Of a stretch of DNA of 44,734 nucleotides, positions 1 through 12,428 are shown piece by piece; position 1 is the first letter of the stretch; the number at the start of each line of letters is the position of its first letter. A model generated the notes under the pieces. That model had not been told where the DNA came from and did not search any database. It saw nothing but the letters and a program-made list of their open reading frames with translations. Position numbers and translations under genes: made by a program. The stretch comes from Gammaproteobacteria bacterium (GTDB lineage Bacteria > Pseudomonadota > Gammaproteobacteria > Chromatiales > Chromatiaceae). Where the stretch lies: positions 1 to 44,734 of the forward strand of contig JAAAOQ010000151.1 in NCBI GenBank assembly GCA_009908845.1. The letters run 5' to 3'.

Positions 1-619
1 GGAACAGCAGATCGAAGGGTCGCTGGCTCGGGTCCTCGAGGTGGGCGCCACCGTGTTCCAGGCGCGGATAGGCGCGCACCACGCTCCCGTCCGGCTGCTC
101 GATCGCCTCCTTGACGAACAGATGGGTCGCAAACGGCGCCGAGAAGGTCTTCTCCTGGCGCTCGCGCAGGCCGCTGAGCAGCAGATCGAGCACCGAGATG
201 ATCTGTGTCGAATAGGTTGGCGCTGAGGCTCCGGGCTCCGCCGCGCTGATCGTGTCTTTCGCCTGGGCGGTCTCTTGCGCTTGCTCCGCACTGCGTTGCG
301 AGCCTGAGGCATCGGTCCCCTGTTCGTCCGGGGCTGCGTTGCCGTCAGGGCCACTCACTGCGTCCGCCTCATTGGCGGTCTCAGCTGGCGAGCCGACCTC
401 GGCAAGCGGCTCGATGCGCGGATGGAAGTGCAGCGAATCGAGCACACCGATGCCGACATAGAACAGCATCACGATCAGCGCCGCGACGGCCACCGGCGAG
501 CGCCCGACCTGCCGCCAGGGTCCGCGCAGATGCTCATGGCGTGCGGCATAAAGGCCGAACGCGATGCCGACCGCGATCAGCAAGAAGATCAGGGCGTCGG
601 TGATCAGGATGACCGGCAC
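1..619 (-). CDS. Peptide-type ABC transporter permease, second subunit (OppC/YejE-like), partial
   Basis: This is the second inner-membrane permease of the importer encoded upstream; it would form the translocation channel with the YejB-like subunit. The frame is open from a GTG at 619 to the window edge, about 206 codons, and its C-terminal part lies outside. Two hydrophobic segments are visible near the N-terminus (about residues 4-24 and 36-55), followed by a long hydrophilic stretch rich in Glu, Ala, Ser and Gln that should be periplasmic. The start lies 8 bases after the previous stop, so the genes are probably co-transcribed. GTG is chosen because no ATG exists near the start of this frame. 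The family call rests on gene order and the OppC-like N-terminus, since the diagnostic EAA loop is not in view. The hydrophilic linker looks longer than in E. coli YejE (inference). Confidence 0.7.
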   Translation of the reverse strand, partial: MPVILITDALIFLLIAVGIAFGLYAARHEHLRGPWRQVGRSPVAVAALIVMLFYVGIGVLDSLHFHPRIEPLAEVGSPAETANEADAVSGPDGNAAPDEQGTDASGSQRSAEQAQETAQAKDTISAAEPGASAPTYSTQIISVLDLLLSGLRERQEKTFSAPFATHLFVKEAIEQPDGSVVRAYPRLEHGGAHLEDPSQRPFDLLF

Positions 620-629
620 AGGCAGATCC

Positions 630-1607
630 TCAAGACAGCCGCACCCTGGGGTCGACCAGGGTGTAGGAGATGTCGGTCAGGATCAGCCCCAGGATATAGA
701 GGACCGAACCCAGAAAGACCATCGCGCGCACGATCGAGAAGTCCTGGCGGTTGATCGCATCGATGGTATAGCTGCCCAGCCCCGGCACGCCGAAGAAGGA
801 CTCGATGATCAGCGCGCCCATGAACAGCAGCGGCAGCACCGCGACCACGCCGGTCAGGATCGGGATCAGCGCGTTGCGCAGCACATGGCGGAACAGCACC
901 ACGCGCTCGCGCAGGCCCTTGGCGCGGGCGGTGCGCACATAGTCGCGGTTGATCTCCTCGAGGAAGAAGGTGCGATAGAGCCGGGTGCTGCTGCCGATAC
1001 CGGCTGCGACCCCGACCACCACCGGCAGGATCAGGAACTTCAGCGCCTCGAGCCCCCTGTCGTAGCCGGAGATCGGCACCAGGTGGAACAGCTTCCCGAT
1101 CAGGAATTGGCCGCCGATGATGTAGAAGAGTCCCGAGATCGACATCATCGCGACCAGCAAGACCACGCTGCCGAAATCGATGTAGGTGGCGCGGAAGAAC
1201 ACGATCATCAACGCGTAGCTGATCGCGATCGCGAGCCCGACCAGCAGCGTCGGCAGCGCGATCGCCAGACTCGGCCACATGCGCTGGCGGATGTCGTAGC
1301 CGATGTCGCGACCGCTGTCGGAGAGCCCGAAATCGAATGCGAACAGCTTCAACGATTTCTGGAAGAAGATGGTGTCGGTGAGGCGCTGCAGGCCGGGGGC
1401 CTCGGCGTTGTAGAGCAAGGGCCGATCGTAGCCATGCTCGGCCTTCCAAGTGTCGATCGCCTCTTGCGTCACCCGCTTGTCGCCGAGCTGCATCCGCGCC
1501 ATGTCGTCGGGCGAATTGACGACGAAGAAGAGCACGAAGGTGATCAGGTTGACGCCGATCAGGATCGGGATCGCGTACAGCAGCCGGCGCAGGATATAGG
1601 CGGTCAC
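630..1607 (-). CDS. Peptide-type ABC transporter permease, first subunit (OppB/YejB-like)
   Basis: Inner-membrane channel subunit of an ABC importer for peptides or related solutes. The 325-residue protein begins MTAYILRRLLYAIPILIGV, the classic OppB/DppB/YejB start with a first membrane helix. Further helices follow a periplasmic loop at about residues 35-115. The cytoplasmic EAA-type loop that contacts the ATPase is visible as YVRTARAKGLRERVVLFRHV (about residues 225-245). The protein ends with the family-typical DPRVRLS. Its ATG overlaps the stop of the binding-protein gene by 4 bases (ATGA), which implies translational coupling. The ATPase gene is not in the window and should lie beyond position 1. 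The exact substrate cannot be told from sequence. Confidence 0.9.
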   Translation of the reverse strand: MTAYILRRLLYAIPILIGVNLITFVLFFVVNSPDDMARMQLGDKRVTQEAIDTWKAEHGYDRPLLYNAEAPGLQRLTDTIFFQKSLKLFAFDFGLSDSGRDIGYDIRQRMWPSLAIALPTLLVGLAIAISYALMIVFFRATYIDFGSVVLLVAMMSISGLFYIIGGQFLIGKLFHLVPISGYDRGLEALKFLILPVVVGVAAGIGSSTRLYRTFFLEEINRDYVRTARAKGLRERVVLFRHVLRNALIPILTGVVAVLPLLFMGALIIESFFGVPGLGSYTIDAINRQDFSIVRAMVFLGSVLYILGLILTDISYTLVDPRVRLS

Positions 1608-3772
1608 AGCGCGCGCCCCCGCTCACGCCGGCGCGCGACGAGCACGGCCGGGATCGCACCGACGGCCAGGACCGCGATCAGTGCACCGATCGGCCAGAGC
1701 ACCGGCGGATTCCACTGCGCGCGCAACTGCTCGCGGATCGCGGGCTCGAGTCGGCGGTATTTGAGGGTGTTGTTGGCCATCAGGTTCGGCTTGACGTTGT
1801 CGAGCCACTGATGATGCAGGCTGAAGGACTTCGGATAGAAACCGAACGACCAGGGCGCGTCGTGACGCAGGATCGCGTTCATCCGGTCGATCACCTGCTG
1901 CCGCTCGGGGCCGTCGTCCATGTTCTTCATCCGTTCGAACAGCGCATCGAACTCGGCGTTCTGATAGTTGGCCGCGTTCTCGCCGCCGTCGACCTTGCGG
2001 TTCGGGCCGTAGAGCAGGAAGAAGAAGTTCTCCGGGTCCGGGTAGTCGGCGTTCCAGCCCCACATGAAGACCTGCCCGGTGCCCTTGCGCATCTTCTCCT
2101 GGAAGCGGTTGTAGTCGGTCGCGCGCACGACCAGCTCGATGCCGAGCTTGGCGAACTGCTTGCGCATCCAATTGAGCCGCGCCTTGCCATCGGGCCCTGC
2201 ATCCATCGCCTCATAGTAGATCGTCAGCGGCCGGCCGGTCTCCGGGTCGCGTCCATCCCGGTAACCAGCCTTGGCCAGCAGGGCCTTGGCCTCGGCGATC
2301 GGCTTGCGCACCACGCGGCCGTTCTCCCAGTCGAAGACATAGGGGTTGATGCCGGCCTCGCCCTCGCGGTGACCGAAGATCCCGGGCGGGAGCGGACCTT
2401 GGCCCTGGACGCCACGGCCGTTGGCGAAGATCGAGATGTACTCACCGAAGTCGACCGCGATGCTGATCGCCTGGCGCAACAGGCGCGCGCGCTCCGAGTC
2501 GCCGCCGAGCAGCGGATCGAGCATGTTGAAGCCCATGTACCAGATCGAGGTCTGGACCGCCGTGACCAGCTCGATGCCCTGCTCGCGCATGTCGGCGGTC
2601 AGTCCCGCCTCGCCGGCGGCGTCGAACTTGATCGCCTGATCGAAGGCGTCGGAGCTGATCCCAGAGCTGTCGTAATAGCCCTGCAGGAACTTGTTCCAGT
2701 ACGGGATGCTCTCCTGCTCGAGGCTGTAGATCGCCTGATCGACGAACGGCATCGGCTCGCCGGCATCGTCCAGCAGCCCGGCCGCCCGGTCACCGGGCAT
2801 ACCCGCGCTCGGATAGCGCTCGCCGTGGAAGTTCGTATTGCGCGCCAGCACCATACGCAGATTCGGATTGTTCTCACTGAGCATGAAGGGGCCGGTGCCG
2901 ACCGGATACCAATCCAGCGTCAGGTTGTTCTGCTTCATGCCGGGCTGGTTGTAGAGCGCCTCGGCCTCCCACGGCATCGGCGCGAAGAAGGGCATCGCCA
3001 GCCAGTAGACGAACTGCGGGTACGGCCCTTCGAGGCGAATCCGATAACGGTAGCGATCGACCACCTCGGCGCCCGCAAATGGGACCTGGCGCAGGTCGAA
3101 GAACGGCCGCTCGCCGTCGACGGGCGCCGGCGCCTGCGCTGCGATCCGGTCGCCGAGCTCGGCGAAGCCGAGGATGTGCTCGCCCATCAGGCCCGCGATC
3201 GGCGAGTGCAGCCAGGGTGTCGCCAGACGCTTGATCTGGTAGACATAGTCCGCGGCGGTCAGCTCGCGGGTGCCGGTCTCCGGCAGATCGTCAAGGGTGT
3301 TGATGCGCTCGATGGTCCTGGCATCGAGGTCGTGATAGCGGTACGCGCCGTCGGCGTCCTTGGCGAAGGCCGGGTGCGGCTGGTAGCGGATGCCCGGTTC
3401 GATCTCGACCAGGTACTCGCTCACGGCGATCTCATCGGGCGCGACATCGCTCGGCAGCGCGTTGCCATCAGCATCAAAGAAGGTGACCTCGGGCAGCGCA
3501 TGGGCGGTCAGCGGCACCAGCTCGTAGGGGCGCTTGAGGAAGTGGTACTGCAGCGGCGGCTCATAGACCTGGGCGATGAAGCTATATTCGTTGGAGCTGT
3601 ACGAACGTGCCGGGTCCAGGTGCTTGGGACGCTCGGTGAAGGCTCCGTAGAGGATGTTCTCGCCCGCTTGGCTTTCCGGGTAGGGTTTATTCCAGGGCGG
3701 CTCACCGCAAGCGGTCAGCAGCGCGGCAGCGACAAGCAGCAGCAGGGGCAGTGAGCGGGACGCTCGCGACAT
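1604..3772 (-). CDS. ABC transporter solute-binding lipoprotein (SBP family 5, YejA/OppA-like)
   Basis: Extracytoplasmic binding protein that captures peptide-like solutes for the two permeases downstream. The ATG at 3772 is preferred over an upstream ATG because it follows a GGAAAG ribosome-binding site and starts a clean lipoprotein signal, with lipobox LTAC and the modified Cys near residue 21. The body is a family-5 binding protein. Typical features include a GTGPFML-type segment and, near the C-terminal lobe, ADYPDPENFFFLLYGPN. At about 722 residues it is longer than E. coli YejA (about 600). Unusually, the last 35 or so residues form a hydrophobic helix (around WPIGALIAVLAVGAIPAVL) followed by RRRER, which looks like a second, C-terminal membrane anchor. 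It heads an operon and is divergent from fabI. Confidence 0.9.
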   Translation of the reverse strand: MSRASRSLPLLLLVAAALLTACGEPPWNKPYPESQAGENILYGAFTERPKHLDPARSYSSNEYSFIAQVYEPPLQYHFLKRPYELVPLTAHALPEVTFFDADGNALPSDVAPDEIAVSEYLVEIEPGIRYQPHPAFAKDADGAYRYHDLDARTIERINTLDDLPETGTRELTAADYVYQIKRLATPWLHSPIAGLMGEHILGFAELGDRIAAQAPAPVDGERPFFDLRQVPFAGAEVVDRYRYRIRLEGPYPQFVYWLAMPFFAPMPWEAEALYNQPGMKQNNLTLDWYPVGTGPFMLSENNPNLRMVLARNTNFHGERYPSAGMPGDRAAGLLDDAGEPMPFVDQAIYSLEQESIPYWNKFLQGYYDSSGISSDAFDQAIKFDAAGEAGLTADMREQGIELVTAVQTSIWYMGFNMLDPLLGGDSERARLLRQAISIAVDFGEYISIFANGRGVQGQGPLPPGIFGHREGEAGINPYVFDWENGRVVRKPIAEAKALLAKAGYRDGRDPETGRPLTIYYEAMDAGPDGKARLNWMRKQFAKLGIELVVRATDYNRFQEKMRKGTGQVFMWGWNADYPDPENFFFLLYGPNRKVDGGENAANYQNAEFDALFERMKNMDDGPERQQVIDRMNAILRHDAPWSFGFYPKSFSLHHQWLDNVKPNLMANNTLKYRRLEPAIREQLRAQWNPPVLWPIGALIAVLAVGAIPAVLVARRRERGRAL

Positions 3773-3950
3773 AGACGCTTTCCGCGCAGGCTGGCTTTCT
3801 GTAAGGTTATCGGCCGATTCAGCGGCGGTTGGCGAATGGACGGCTCGCCGCCGGACCGCATCGTCGCGGCAACGCGCCTGCAAGCAGCTCATCCAAAGCA
3901 CAACAGGCGACGCGCGGCCATCCTACACCGAATCCTCATGAGGGCAACAT

Positions 3951-4727
3951 ATGGGCTTTCTATCGGAGAAACGTATCCTGATCACCGGCGTCGCCAGCAA
4001 TCGGTCGATCGCTTGGGGGGTCGCTCAGGCCATGCACCGCGAAGGCGCCATGCTGGCGTTCACCTACCAGGGCGACAAGCTCAAGGGTCGGGTCGAGGAC
4101 CTCGCCTCCCAATGCGACGCCGAGTTCGTGCTGCCGCTCGATGTGACCAATGACGAGCAGATCAACGGCTGTTTCGCCGCGCTTGGCGAGCACTGGGATG
4201 GGCTGGACGGGATCGTGCACTCGATCGCTTTCGCGCCCAAGGAGGAGCTCGAGGGCGATTACGTCGACTGCGTGACGCGCGAGGGCTTCGCGGCCGCGCA
4301 CGATATCAGCTCCTACAGCCTCGCCGCGCTCGCCAAGACCGGCCGCGAGCTGATGCGAGGTCGCAACGGGGCGATCCTGACGATGAGCTACCTTGGGGCC
4401 GTGCGGGCGGTTCCGAACTACAACGTGATGGGGATCGCAAAGGCGAGCCTGGAAGCCAATGTGCGCTACCTGGCGGCGTCGCTGGGCCCCGAGGGGACCC
4501 GCGTCAATGCCGTCTCAGCAGGGCCGATCCGGACCTTGGCTGCGGCCGGGATCGCCGATTTCCGCTCGATGCTAAAGCAGGTCGAGGAACGCACGCCATT
4601 GCGGCGCAATGTGACGATCGAGGAGGTCGGTAACGCCGGTGCGTTCCTCTGTTCCGACCTCGCCTCCGGCATCACCGGCGACGTGCTCTACTGCGATACC
4701 GGATACCACATCCTCGGGCTCGGCTGA
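3951..4727 (+). CDS. fabI: Enoyl-[acyl-carrier-protein] reductase (NADH), FabI
   Basis: FabI reduces trans-2-enoyl-ACP to acyl-ACP with NADH, the last step of each elongation cycle of type II fatty-acid synthesis in the cytoplasm. The 258-residue protein is full length and closely follows E. coli FabI. It has the divergent nucleotide-binding motif [11 protein letters not shown] (13-23), the substrate-side Tyr147, and the catalytic pair Tyr157 and Lys164 in the YNVMGIAK context. The helix '[10 protein letters not shown]' is the inhibitor- and substrate-binding loop. The start has an AGGG ribosome-binding site 6 bases upstream. It is transcribed away from the ABC operon and converges on ppiD. 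No oddities were seen. Confidence 0.97.
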   Translation: MGFLSEKRILITGVASNRSIAWGVAQAMHREGAMLAFTYQGDKLKGRVEDLASQCDAEFVLPLDVTNDEQINGCFAALGEHWDGLDGIVHSIAFAPKEELEGDYVDCVTREGFAAAHDISSYSLAALAKTGRELMRGRNGAILTMSYLGAVRAVPNYNVMGIAKASLEANVRYLAASLGPEGTRVNAVSAGPIRTLAAAGIADFRSMLKQVEERTPLRRNVTIEEVGNAGAFLCSDLASGITGDVLYCDTGYHILGLG

Positions 4728-4742
4728 GCCCTGTGGAGCGGA

Positions 4743-4758
4743 CCGGGCAACGGCCCGG
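4743..4758. repeat. GC-rich inverted repeat between convergent fabI and ppiD
   Basis: CCGGGC at 4743-4748 pairs with GCCCGG at 4753-4758 around a 4-base loop, 15 bases after the fabI stop. A second self-complementary GC-rich block lies at about 4781-4798. Neither is followed by a T-run on either strand, so they are weak candidates for transcription end structures at this convergent junction. Confidence 0.3.
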
Positions 4759-4949
4759 CCCGAACCGATCGAGCGATGCGTCCGGGCGCCCGGCCCGGAA
4801 AGGGCGTCCTCGCTAGGACGGTCGGCCGCGACCGGGTCGAGAACGCGACGTCCCAGCAGAATCGACGCTTTTACCGACGAGCCGGCAGACCGTCCAGGCT
4901 GGGCGGCAGTTAGGTTGCGCGAGGCAAGCAGCCGTTTTGCCCGGGCCTT

Positions 4950-6881
4950 CTAGTAAGGCTCGTCCGAGACCACCGGCTCGCGCTCGATCTTCGCATGCGA
5001 CGCCATGCTCTTGACGACCTCGTCGACATCGGCGCGAGCAAGGGCACGACGCAAGACCCGAGACTCGATCGCGAGCTCATCCTCGCTCAACGCGCCCGGA
5101 TCACCGTCGATCACCTCCGATACGGAGACCACAAAGGCATCGCCCTCCGGACCCTCAGTGCTCGCGACCTGCACCGGGGCATCAGATGTCGGTCGCGGCA
5201 TCGAGAAGGCCTGGCCGAGCACGACCGGTGGAACGTCCGATGCTGTCCGCCCGACCTGACCGGCCTCGATGAGCTCGAGGCCATCGGCCGCAGCGGTGAG
5301 CGTTTCACCCGAGCGCACCTGGGCGATGATCGCCTCGGCTCTGGCCCGGGCCGCCTCGGCGGCGCGCTGCGCCTCGACGCGGCTCACGATCTCATCGCGG
5401 ACCGCGTCGAGCGGTCGAACCGAGGGCTCTCTGTGCTCGACGACACGTAGCACCAGCGCTTGCATGCCATCAGGGTCCGGCTCGAGCAACTCGCTGTTGT
5501 TGCCACGCTCAAGAACATCCTCGCTAAAGGCCGCCTGGATCACGCGTGGATTTGCGAACAGCCCCTCGCCGCCACTGCGATCGATCCGGTCGGTCGTCTG
5601 GACCTCGAGATCAAGGGCCTCAGCGGCCGGGATCAGACTATCCGGGGACTCGTAGGTCAGGGTCGCGAGCTGCTCCGCCTGTTCGAAGAACACGGCCTCA
5701 GCGCCGCCGGTGGAGAGATCCGCGATCAGCTCATCGCGGACGTCCTCGAACGGCCTGGGCTCGCCGCCGCGCACATCGAGCACCTCGACCAGGTGATAGC
5801 CGAAGCGGCTGCGCACCGGCTCGCTCAGGCTGTCGGGCTCGAGCGCGAAGACTGCCTGTTCGAAGGCCGGATCAAGCGCCCCACGGCCGATCCAGCCGAG
5901 CTCACCGCCGCTCTCGGCGGTGCCCGGGTCCTGCGAGACCTCGGCCGCGACCGCATCGAACGGTTCTCCAGCGAGGATGCGCTCGCGGACCGCCTGCAAG
6001 CGCTGGCGCGCCTCCTTCAGCTCAGCCTCTTCGGCGTCAGCTGGCACCGTGATCAGGATATGGCGCACCCGCCGCTCTTCAGGTGCGGTGAATTCGTCGA
6101 GACGACTCTCATATTCCTGGCGAAGGGTCGCTTCGTCGATCTCTCCACCCGGCTCCGAGAGCTCCGCCGCATCCAGCAACAGATAAGCGACCTTGACCTG
6201 CTCCGGTGTCGCGAACTCATCGGCATGTTCGTCGTAGTAGGCTTGGATAGCCGCTTCGTCGGGCGCCTGCACGGCATCCTCGAACGCCGCGCGCGGGATC
6301 TGGACATAGGCCAGCTCGCGCTGCTGCTGTACCAGGCTCGCGCTGCGCTCAGTCAGCGCATCGGTCACGAAGGCCGTCTCACGGATCGCGCGGGGAAGTT
6401 GGGTGATCAGCAACTGCCGCCGCAGCGAATCCTCATAAGCCGCCGGGGTGAGACCCTGGAGGCGCAACACCCGCTCGTACTGCTCCTTGGAGTAGACACC
6501 GTCACGTTGGAATGCCGGCTCGCTGAGTATTGCTGCCCGGATGGCCTGATCGGAGGTCCGCAGCCCCATCGCGCTGGACGCCTCCAGCAGCAGGGTCTCC
6601 CGGATCATGCGGTCGAGCACCTCTTCACGCAGCCGCCCGTCACCGAACAAGGCGGGATCATAGGCATCGCCTAGACGATCTCGAAGCTGGATACGGGCCC
6701 GATTGACGTTCTGGTTGAAGGCGCGCTCGGTGATCTCGGTGCCGTTGACACTGGCAACCACAGGCTCAGCGCCTCCGCCGAAGTAGGAATCGATCCCCCA
6801 GAAGGCGAAGGGGATGGTAATCAGGATCACGATGGTCCAGGCCACCCAACCCTGTGCGCGTTCTCGGATCTCCTGCAACAT
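4950..6881 (-). CDS. ppiD: Membrane-anchored periplasmic folding factor PpiD (SurA-N / parvulin domain protein)
   Basis: PpiD is an inner-membrane-anchored chaperone that meets proteins as they leave the Sec translocon. The 643-residue protein begins with a short cytoplasmic part (MLQEIRERAQG) and one membrane helix (about residues 13-34). The SurA-like N-terminal chaperone region follows (about 36-200). A parvulin domain sits at about 268-365, marked by VRHILI, SGGELGWIGRG and RFGYHLVEV. Length and layout match E. coli PpiD (623 residues). It lies downstream of hupB, as in E. coli, but two tRNA genes and a strong terminator separate it from hupB. It probably therefore has its own promoter in 6882-6970. 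Whether the parvulin domain is catalytically active cannot be read from sequence; E. coli PpiD is essentially inactive as an isomerase. Confidence 0.95.
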   Translation of the reverse strand: MLQEIRERAQGWVAWTIVILITIPFAFWGIDSYFGGGAEPVVASVNGTEITERAFNQNVNRARIQLRDRLGDAYDPALFGDGRLREEVLDRMIRETLLLEASSAMGLRTSDQAIRAAILSEPAFQRDGVYSKEQYERVLRLQGLTPAAYEDSLRRQLLITQLPRAIRETAFVTDALTERSASLVQQQRELAYVQIPRAAFEDAVQAPDEAAIQAYYDEHADEFATPEQVKVAYLLLDAAELSEPGGEIDEATLRQEYESRLDEFTAPEERRVRHILITVPADAEEAELKEARQRLQAVRERILAGEPFDAVAAEVSQDPGTAESGGELGWIGRGALDPAFEQAVFALEPDSLSEPVRSRFGYHLVEVLDVRGGEPRPFEDVRDELIADLSTGGAEAVFFEQAEQLATLTYESPDSLIPAAEALDLEVQTTDRIDRSGGEGLFANPRVIQAAFSEDVLERGNNSELLEPDPDGMQALVLRVVEHREPSVRPLDAVRDEIVSRVEAQRAAEAARARAEAIIAQVRSGETLTAAADGLELIEAGQVGRTASDVPPVVLGQAFSMPRPTSDAPVQVASTEGPEGDAFVVSVSEVIDGDPGALSEDELAIESRVLRRALARADVDEVVKSMASHAKIEREPVVSDEPY

Positions 6882-6970
6882 AGCTCGTCAGACTCGATAC
6901 AGCGGGAGCTGAGCCGTTGGGCCTCCAGGGGCCGGACGCCCGCATCCCAACCAGCAGTAAGGGCGGAAAC

Positions 6971-7000
6971 AAAAACGGGGTACCCGAACCGGGTACCCCG
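6971..7000 (-). terminator. Rho-independent terminator downstream of the tRNA genes
   Basis: On the minus strand a perfect 10-bp stem (7000-6991 with 6985-6976) around a 5-base loop is followed at once by TTTTT (6975-6971). It lies 14 bases past the 3' end of tRNA-Asp, so it ends the tRNA-Val/tRNA-Asp transcript before ppiD. Confidence 0.9.
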
Positions 7001-7013
7001 TAGCGATCAATAA

Positions 7014-7090
7014 TGGCGGAGTGGACGGGACTCGAACCCGCGACCCCCGGCGTGACAGGCCGGTATTCTAACCAACTGAACTACCACTCC
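7014..7090 (-). tRNA. tRNA-Asp (anticodon GTC)
   Basis: A 77-base tRNA on the minus strand with encoded CCA at 7016-7014. The acceptor stem GGAGTGG pairs with CCACTCC. The D-arm is AGTTCAGTTGGTTAGAAT. The anticodon loop CTGTCAC carries GTC between CCGGC and GCCGG stems. The T-arm is CGGGTTCGAGTCCCG. The following hairpin terminator supports the 3' boundary. Confidence 0.97.
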
Positions 7091-7126
7091 AACAAAACGG
7101 TGCGTCAGACGCCCAAAACGGCCGAA

Positions 7127-7202
7127 TGGTGGGTGCTGCAGGGATCGAACCTGCGACCCTCGCCTTGTAAGGGCGATGCTCTCCCAGCTGAGCTAAGCAC
7201 CC
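7127..7202 (-). tRNA. tRNA-Val (anticodon TAC)
   Basis: A 76-base tRNA on the minus strand with encoded CCA at 7129-7127. The acceptor stem GGGTGCT pairs with AGCACCC. The D-arm is AGCTCAGCTGGGAGAGCA. The anticodon loop CTTACAA carries TAC. The T-arm is CAGGTTCGATCCCTG. It lies 36 bases upstream of tRNA-Asp in the same transcript. Confidence 0.97.
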
Positions 7203-7339
7203 GCAACAGGCGCACCCAAACAATGAGCAACCGCACACTGGGTACTCGACGCCTCACAGCCGACACACAAACATGAAGCGCAACATCGCTGAGATTCGAT
7301 GGGCTTCACGACCTAACGCAAGTCGACCAAAGTAAGAGA

Positions 7340-7612
7340 TCATTGTATCGCGTCTTTGAGCGCTTTACCAGCCTTGAAAGAGGGATTCTTCGAGGCCGCA
7401 ATCTGGATGGTCTCACCCGTTTGCGGATTCCGGCCGGTCCGGGCGGCGCGCTCCTTTACGCTGAAGGTACCGAAGCCGATGATCGAGACGGATTCGCCGT
7501 TCTTCAGGGTGGCGGCGATCGAATCGGTGAGCGCGTCGAGTGCTCGAGAGGCTGACGACTTCGAGATATCGGCCGCATCGGCCATGGCGTCCACCAGTTC
7601 TGACTTATTCAT
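7340..7612 (-). CDS. hupB: DNA-binding protein HU (beta type)
   Basis: HU is a small histone-like protein that bends DNA and compacts the nucleoid, acting as a dimer. The 90-residue protein starts [20 protein letters not shown] and shows the full family pattern: a helical dimerisation half, the [20 protein letters not shown] strand and arm with the DNA-intercalating RNP tip, and a basic C-terminus ending [11 protein letters not shown] at 7612 is chosen because it follows an excellent GGGGG ribosome-binding site; a longer frame reaches 7852 but its extra 80 residues have no family counterpart. The gene follows lon, as in E. coli. Confidence 0.97.
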   Translation of the reverse strand: MNKSELVDAMADAADISKSSASRALDALTDSIAATLKNGESVSIIGFGTFSVKERAARTGRNPQTGETIQIAASKNPSFKAGKALKDAIQ

Positions 7613-7819
7613 TTTCCCCCCTGAATGACCCGAAGCCATAGGTCGGTTGTTAGATACGGAGCCGCCGCAAATCGGACTTTCCGCGCCCGTCGCGGCAGCG
7701 CTTGATGATGACGGGACCGTCGCCTCGATTGCCCACGGATTGTTAAGGAGCCCCCTGAAGGTGTCAACCCGCAAGCCTTCTGTCGGCGCAGGCTTCACCC
7801 CATGCAACGGCATAACGCA

Positions 7820-7849
7820 ACGGGACGCCACCTGGTAGCGGCGTCCCGT
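7820..7849 (-). terminator. Hairpin after lon, possible weak terminator
   Basis: A perfect 10-bp inverted repeat (ACGGGACGCC at 7820-7829 and GGCGTCCCGT at 7840-7849) with a 10-base loop lies about 50 bases past the lon stop. On the minus strand it is followed by TTGCGTTAT rather than a clean T-run, so termination may be partial and allow some read-through into hupB. Confidence 0.45.
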
Positions 7850-7897
7850 CAAGACCGGAGGACGAGCCGGCCGGAGGCCCGGGCCGGCGTGGGCGAC

Positions 7898-10348
<2,451 letters not shown>

Positions 10349-10867
10349 ATAACTGTGCCCGTAAGCTTGCGCCCGCCACGCTCGCATCGAAGGAGAAACA
10401 GCGCCTCCACAGCGAGTCGACAGCAGGTCTGTTTAAGCAGTAACGCCCTATTGAGAGAGAGGTTAGGGCGGGGATTGAGCGCTTCAATCGGCATCGGGGC
10501 GCCGTCAAGGGCGGCCTGACGACCCCAGGCGGGCCCAATGCGGCACGCGTGTTCTGCCGCCTCGCGATCCAGCGACAGAACCCAAGCCTGAGCGATGCCT
10601 CACCGCGCCGCAAAACTGCGCGCCCGCTCCGAGACTCGCGACGCGAGCGCATTCATCCTGTGATCAGCCTACAACGCCTAGATCATGCTCAGCCACAGGG
10701 GTGGCATCATCAGTGACCTGTGTCGCAGTTCAGGCTAGTCCTGCGAGCAGCGAGCGCGGGCTTGGGAACTGTTGCGGCCCCGAGCCCGCCAAATGCCCGG
10801 CTGGGCAGGTCAGCGACACGTCCAGACGGGGGGCAAACAGACTGGGGGCAACAACAGCCCCGTTCGG
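10349..10867. other. Intergenic region between clpX and lon
   Basis: No gene could be supported here. An inverted repeat CGCCCTA/TAGGGCG (10444-10450 and 10464-10470) with a 13-base spacer and a second one, ATTGA/TCAAT (at about 10474-10488), lie upstream of lon and could be regulatory. A 90-codon frame without an ATG is open on the plus strand at 10444-10716. Just after the clpX stop, a GGGGC/GCCCC hairpin at 10845-10861 is a weak terminator candidate without a T-run. I saw no clear heat-shock sigma-32 promoter. Confidence 0.5.
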
Positions 10868-12145
<1,278 letters not shown>

Positions 12146-12273
12146 AGGTCGACTCTCCGGGATAGGCGCTGCGGGCCAAGCGGGGTGGGGGATTCATGAG
12201 ACGCGCATGGCGCATAGCGACGCCGCTTTGCGTCGCCTGTCAAGCGCGTCAGATGCATGCAAAGTTCCTTCTG

Positions 12274-12301
12274 ATCATAACCTCTTAGGGCCGATTGTCA
12301 C
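12274..12301 (-). promoter_or_regulatory. Predicted sigma-70 promoter of clpX
   Basis: On the minus strand, -35 GTGACA (12301-12296) and -10 TATGAT (12279-12274) are separated by 16 bases. Each matches consensus at 5 of 6 positions. It sits in the clpP-clpX gap about 125 bases before the clpX start. Confidence 0.5.
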
Positions 12302-12428
12302 CATCGACAGCGCGGCCCAGGTCACGATATAGGTCATTGCAATGGCGTTACCAACACCGGGCGCCTATCCGTGCGCCCCGCCCGGGGGTCGCGACGCGCC
12401 GCACGCGATAGGCAGGATCGGCGTCGAT

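Noticed and set aside
564-1811. 415-codon plus-strand frame
   Set aside because: Antisense to the two permease genes, very rich in Asp/His/Gln/Arg, no domain.
1811-3754. 647-codon plus-strand frame
   Set aside because: Antisense shadow of the ABC binding-protein gene, with no recognisable domain.
7013-7276. Plus-strand frame MAEWTGLEPATPGVTGRYSN and on
   Set aside because: It is the antisense translation of the tRNA-Asp and tRNA-Val genes, a well-known spurious protein type.
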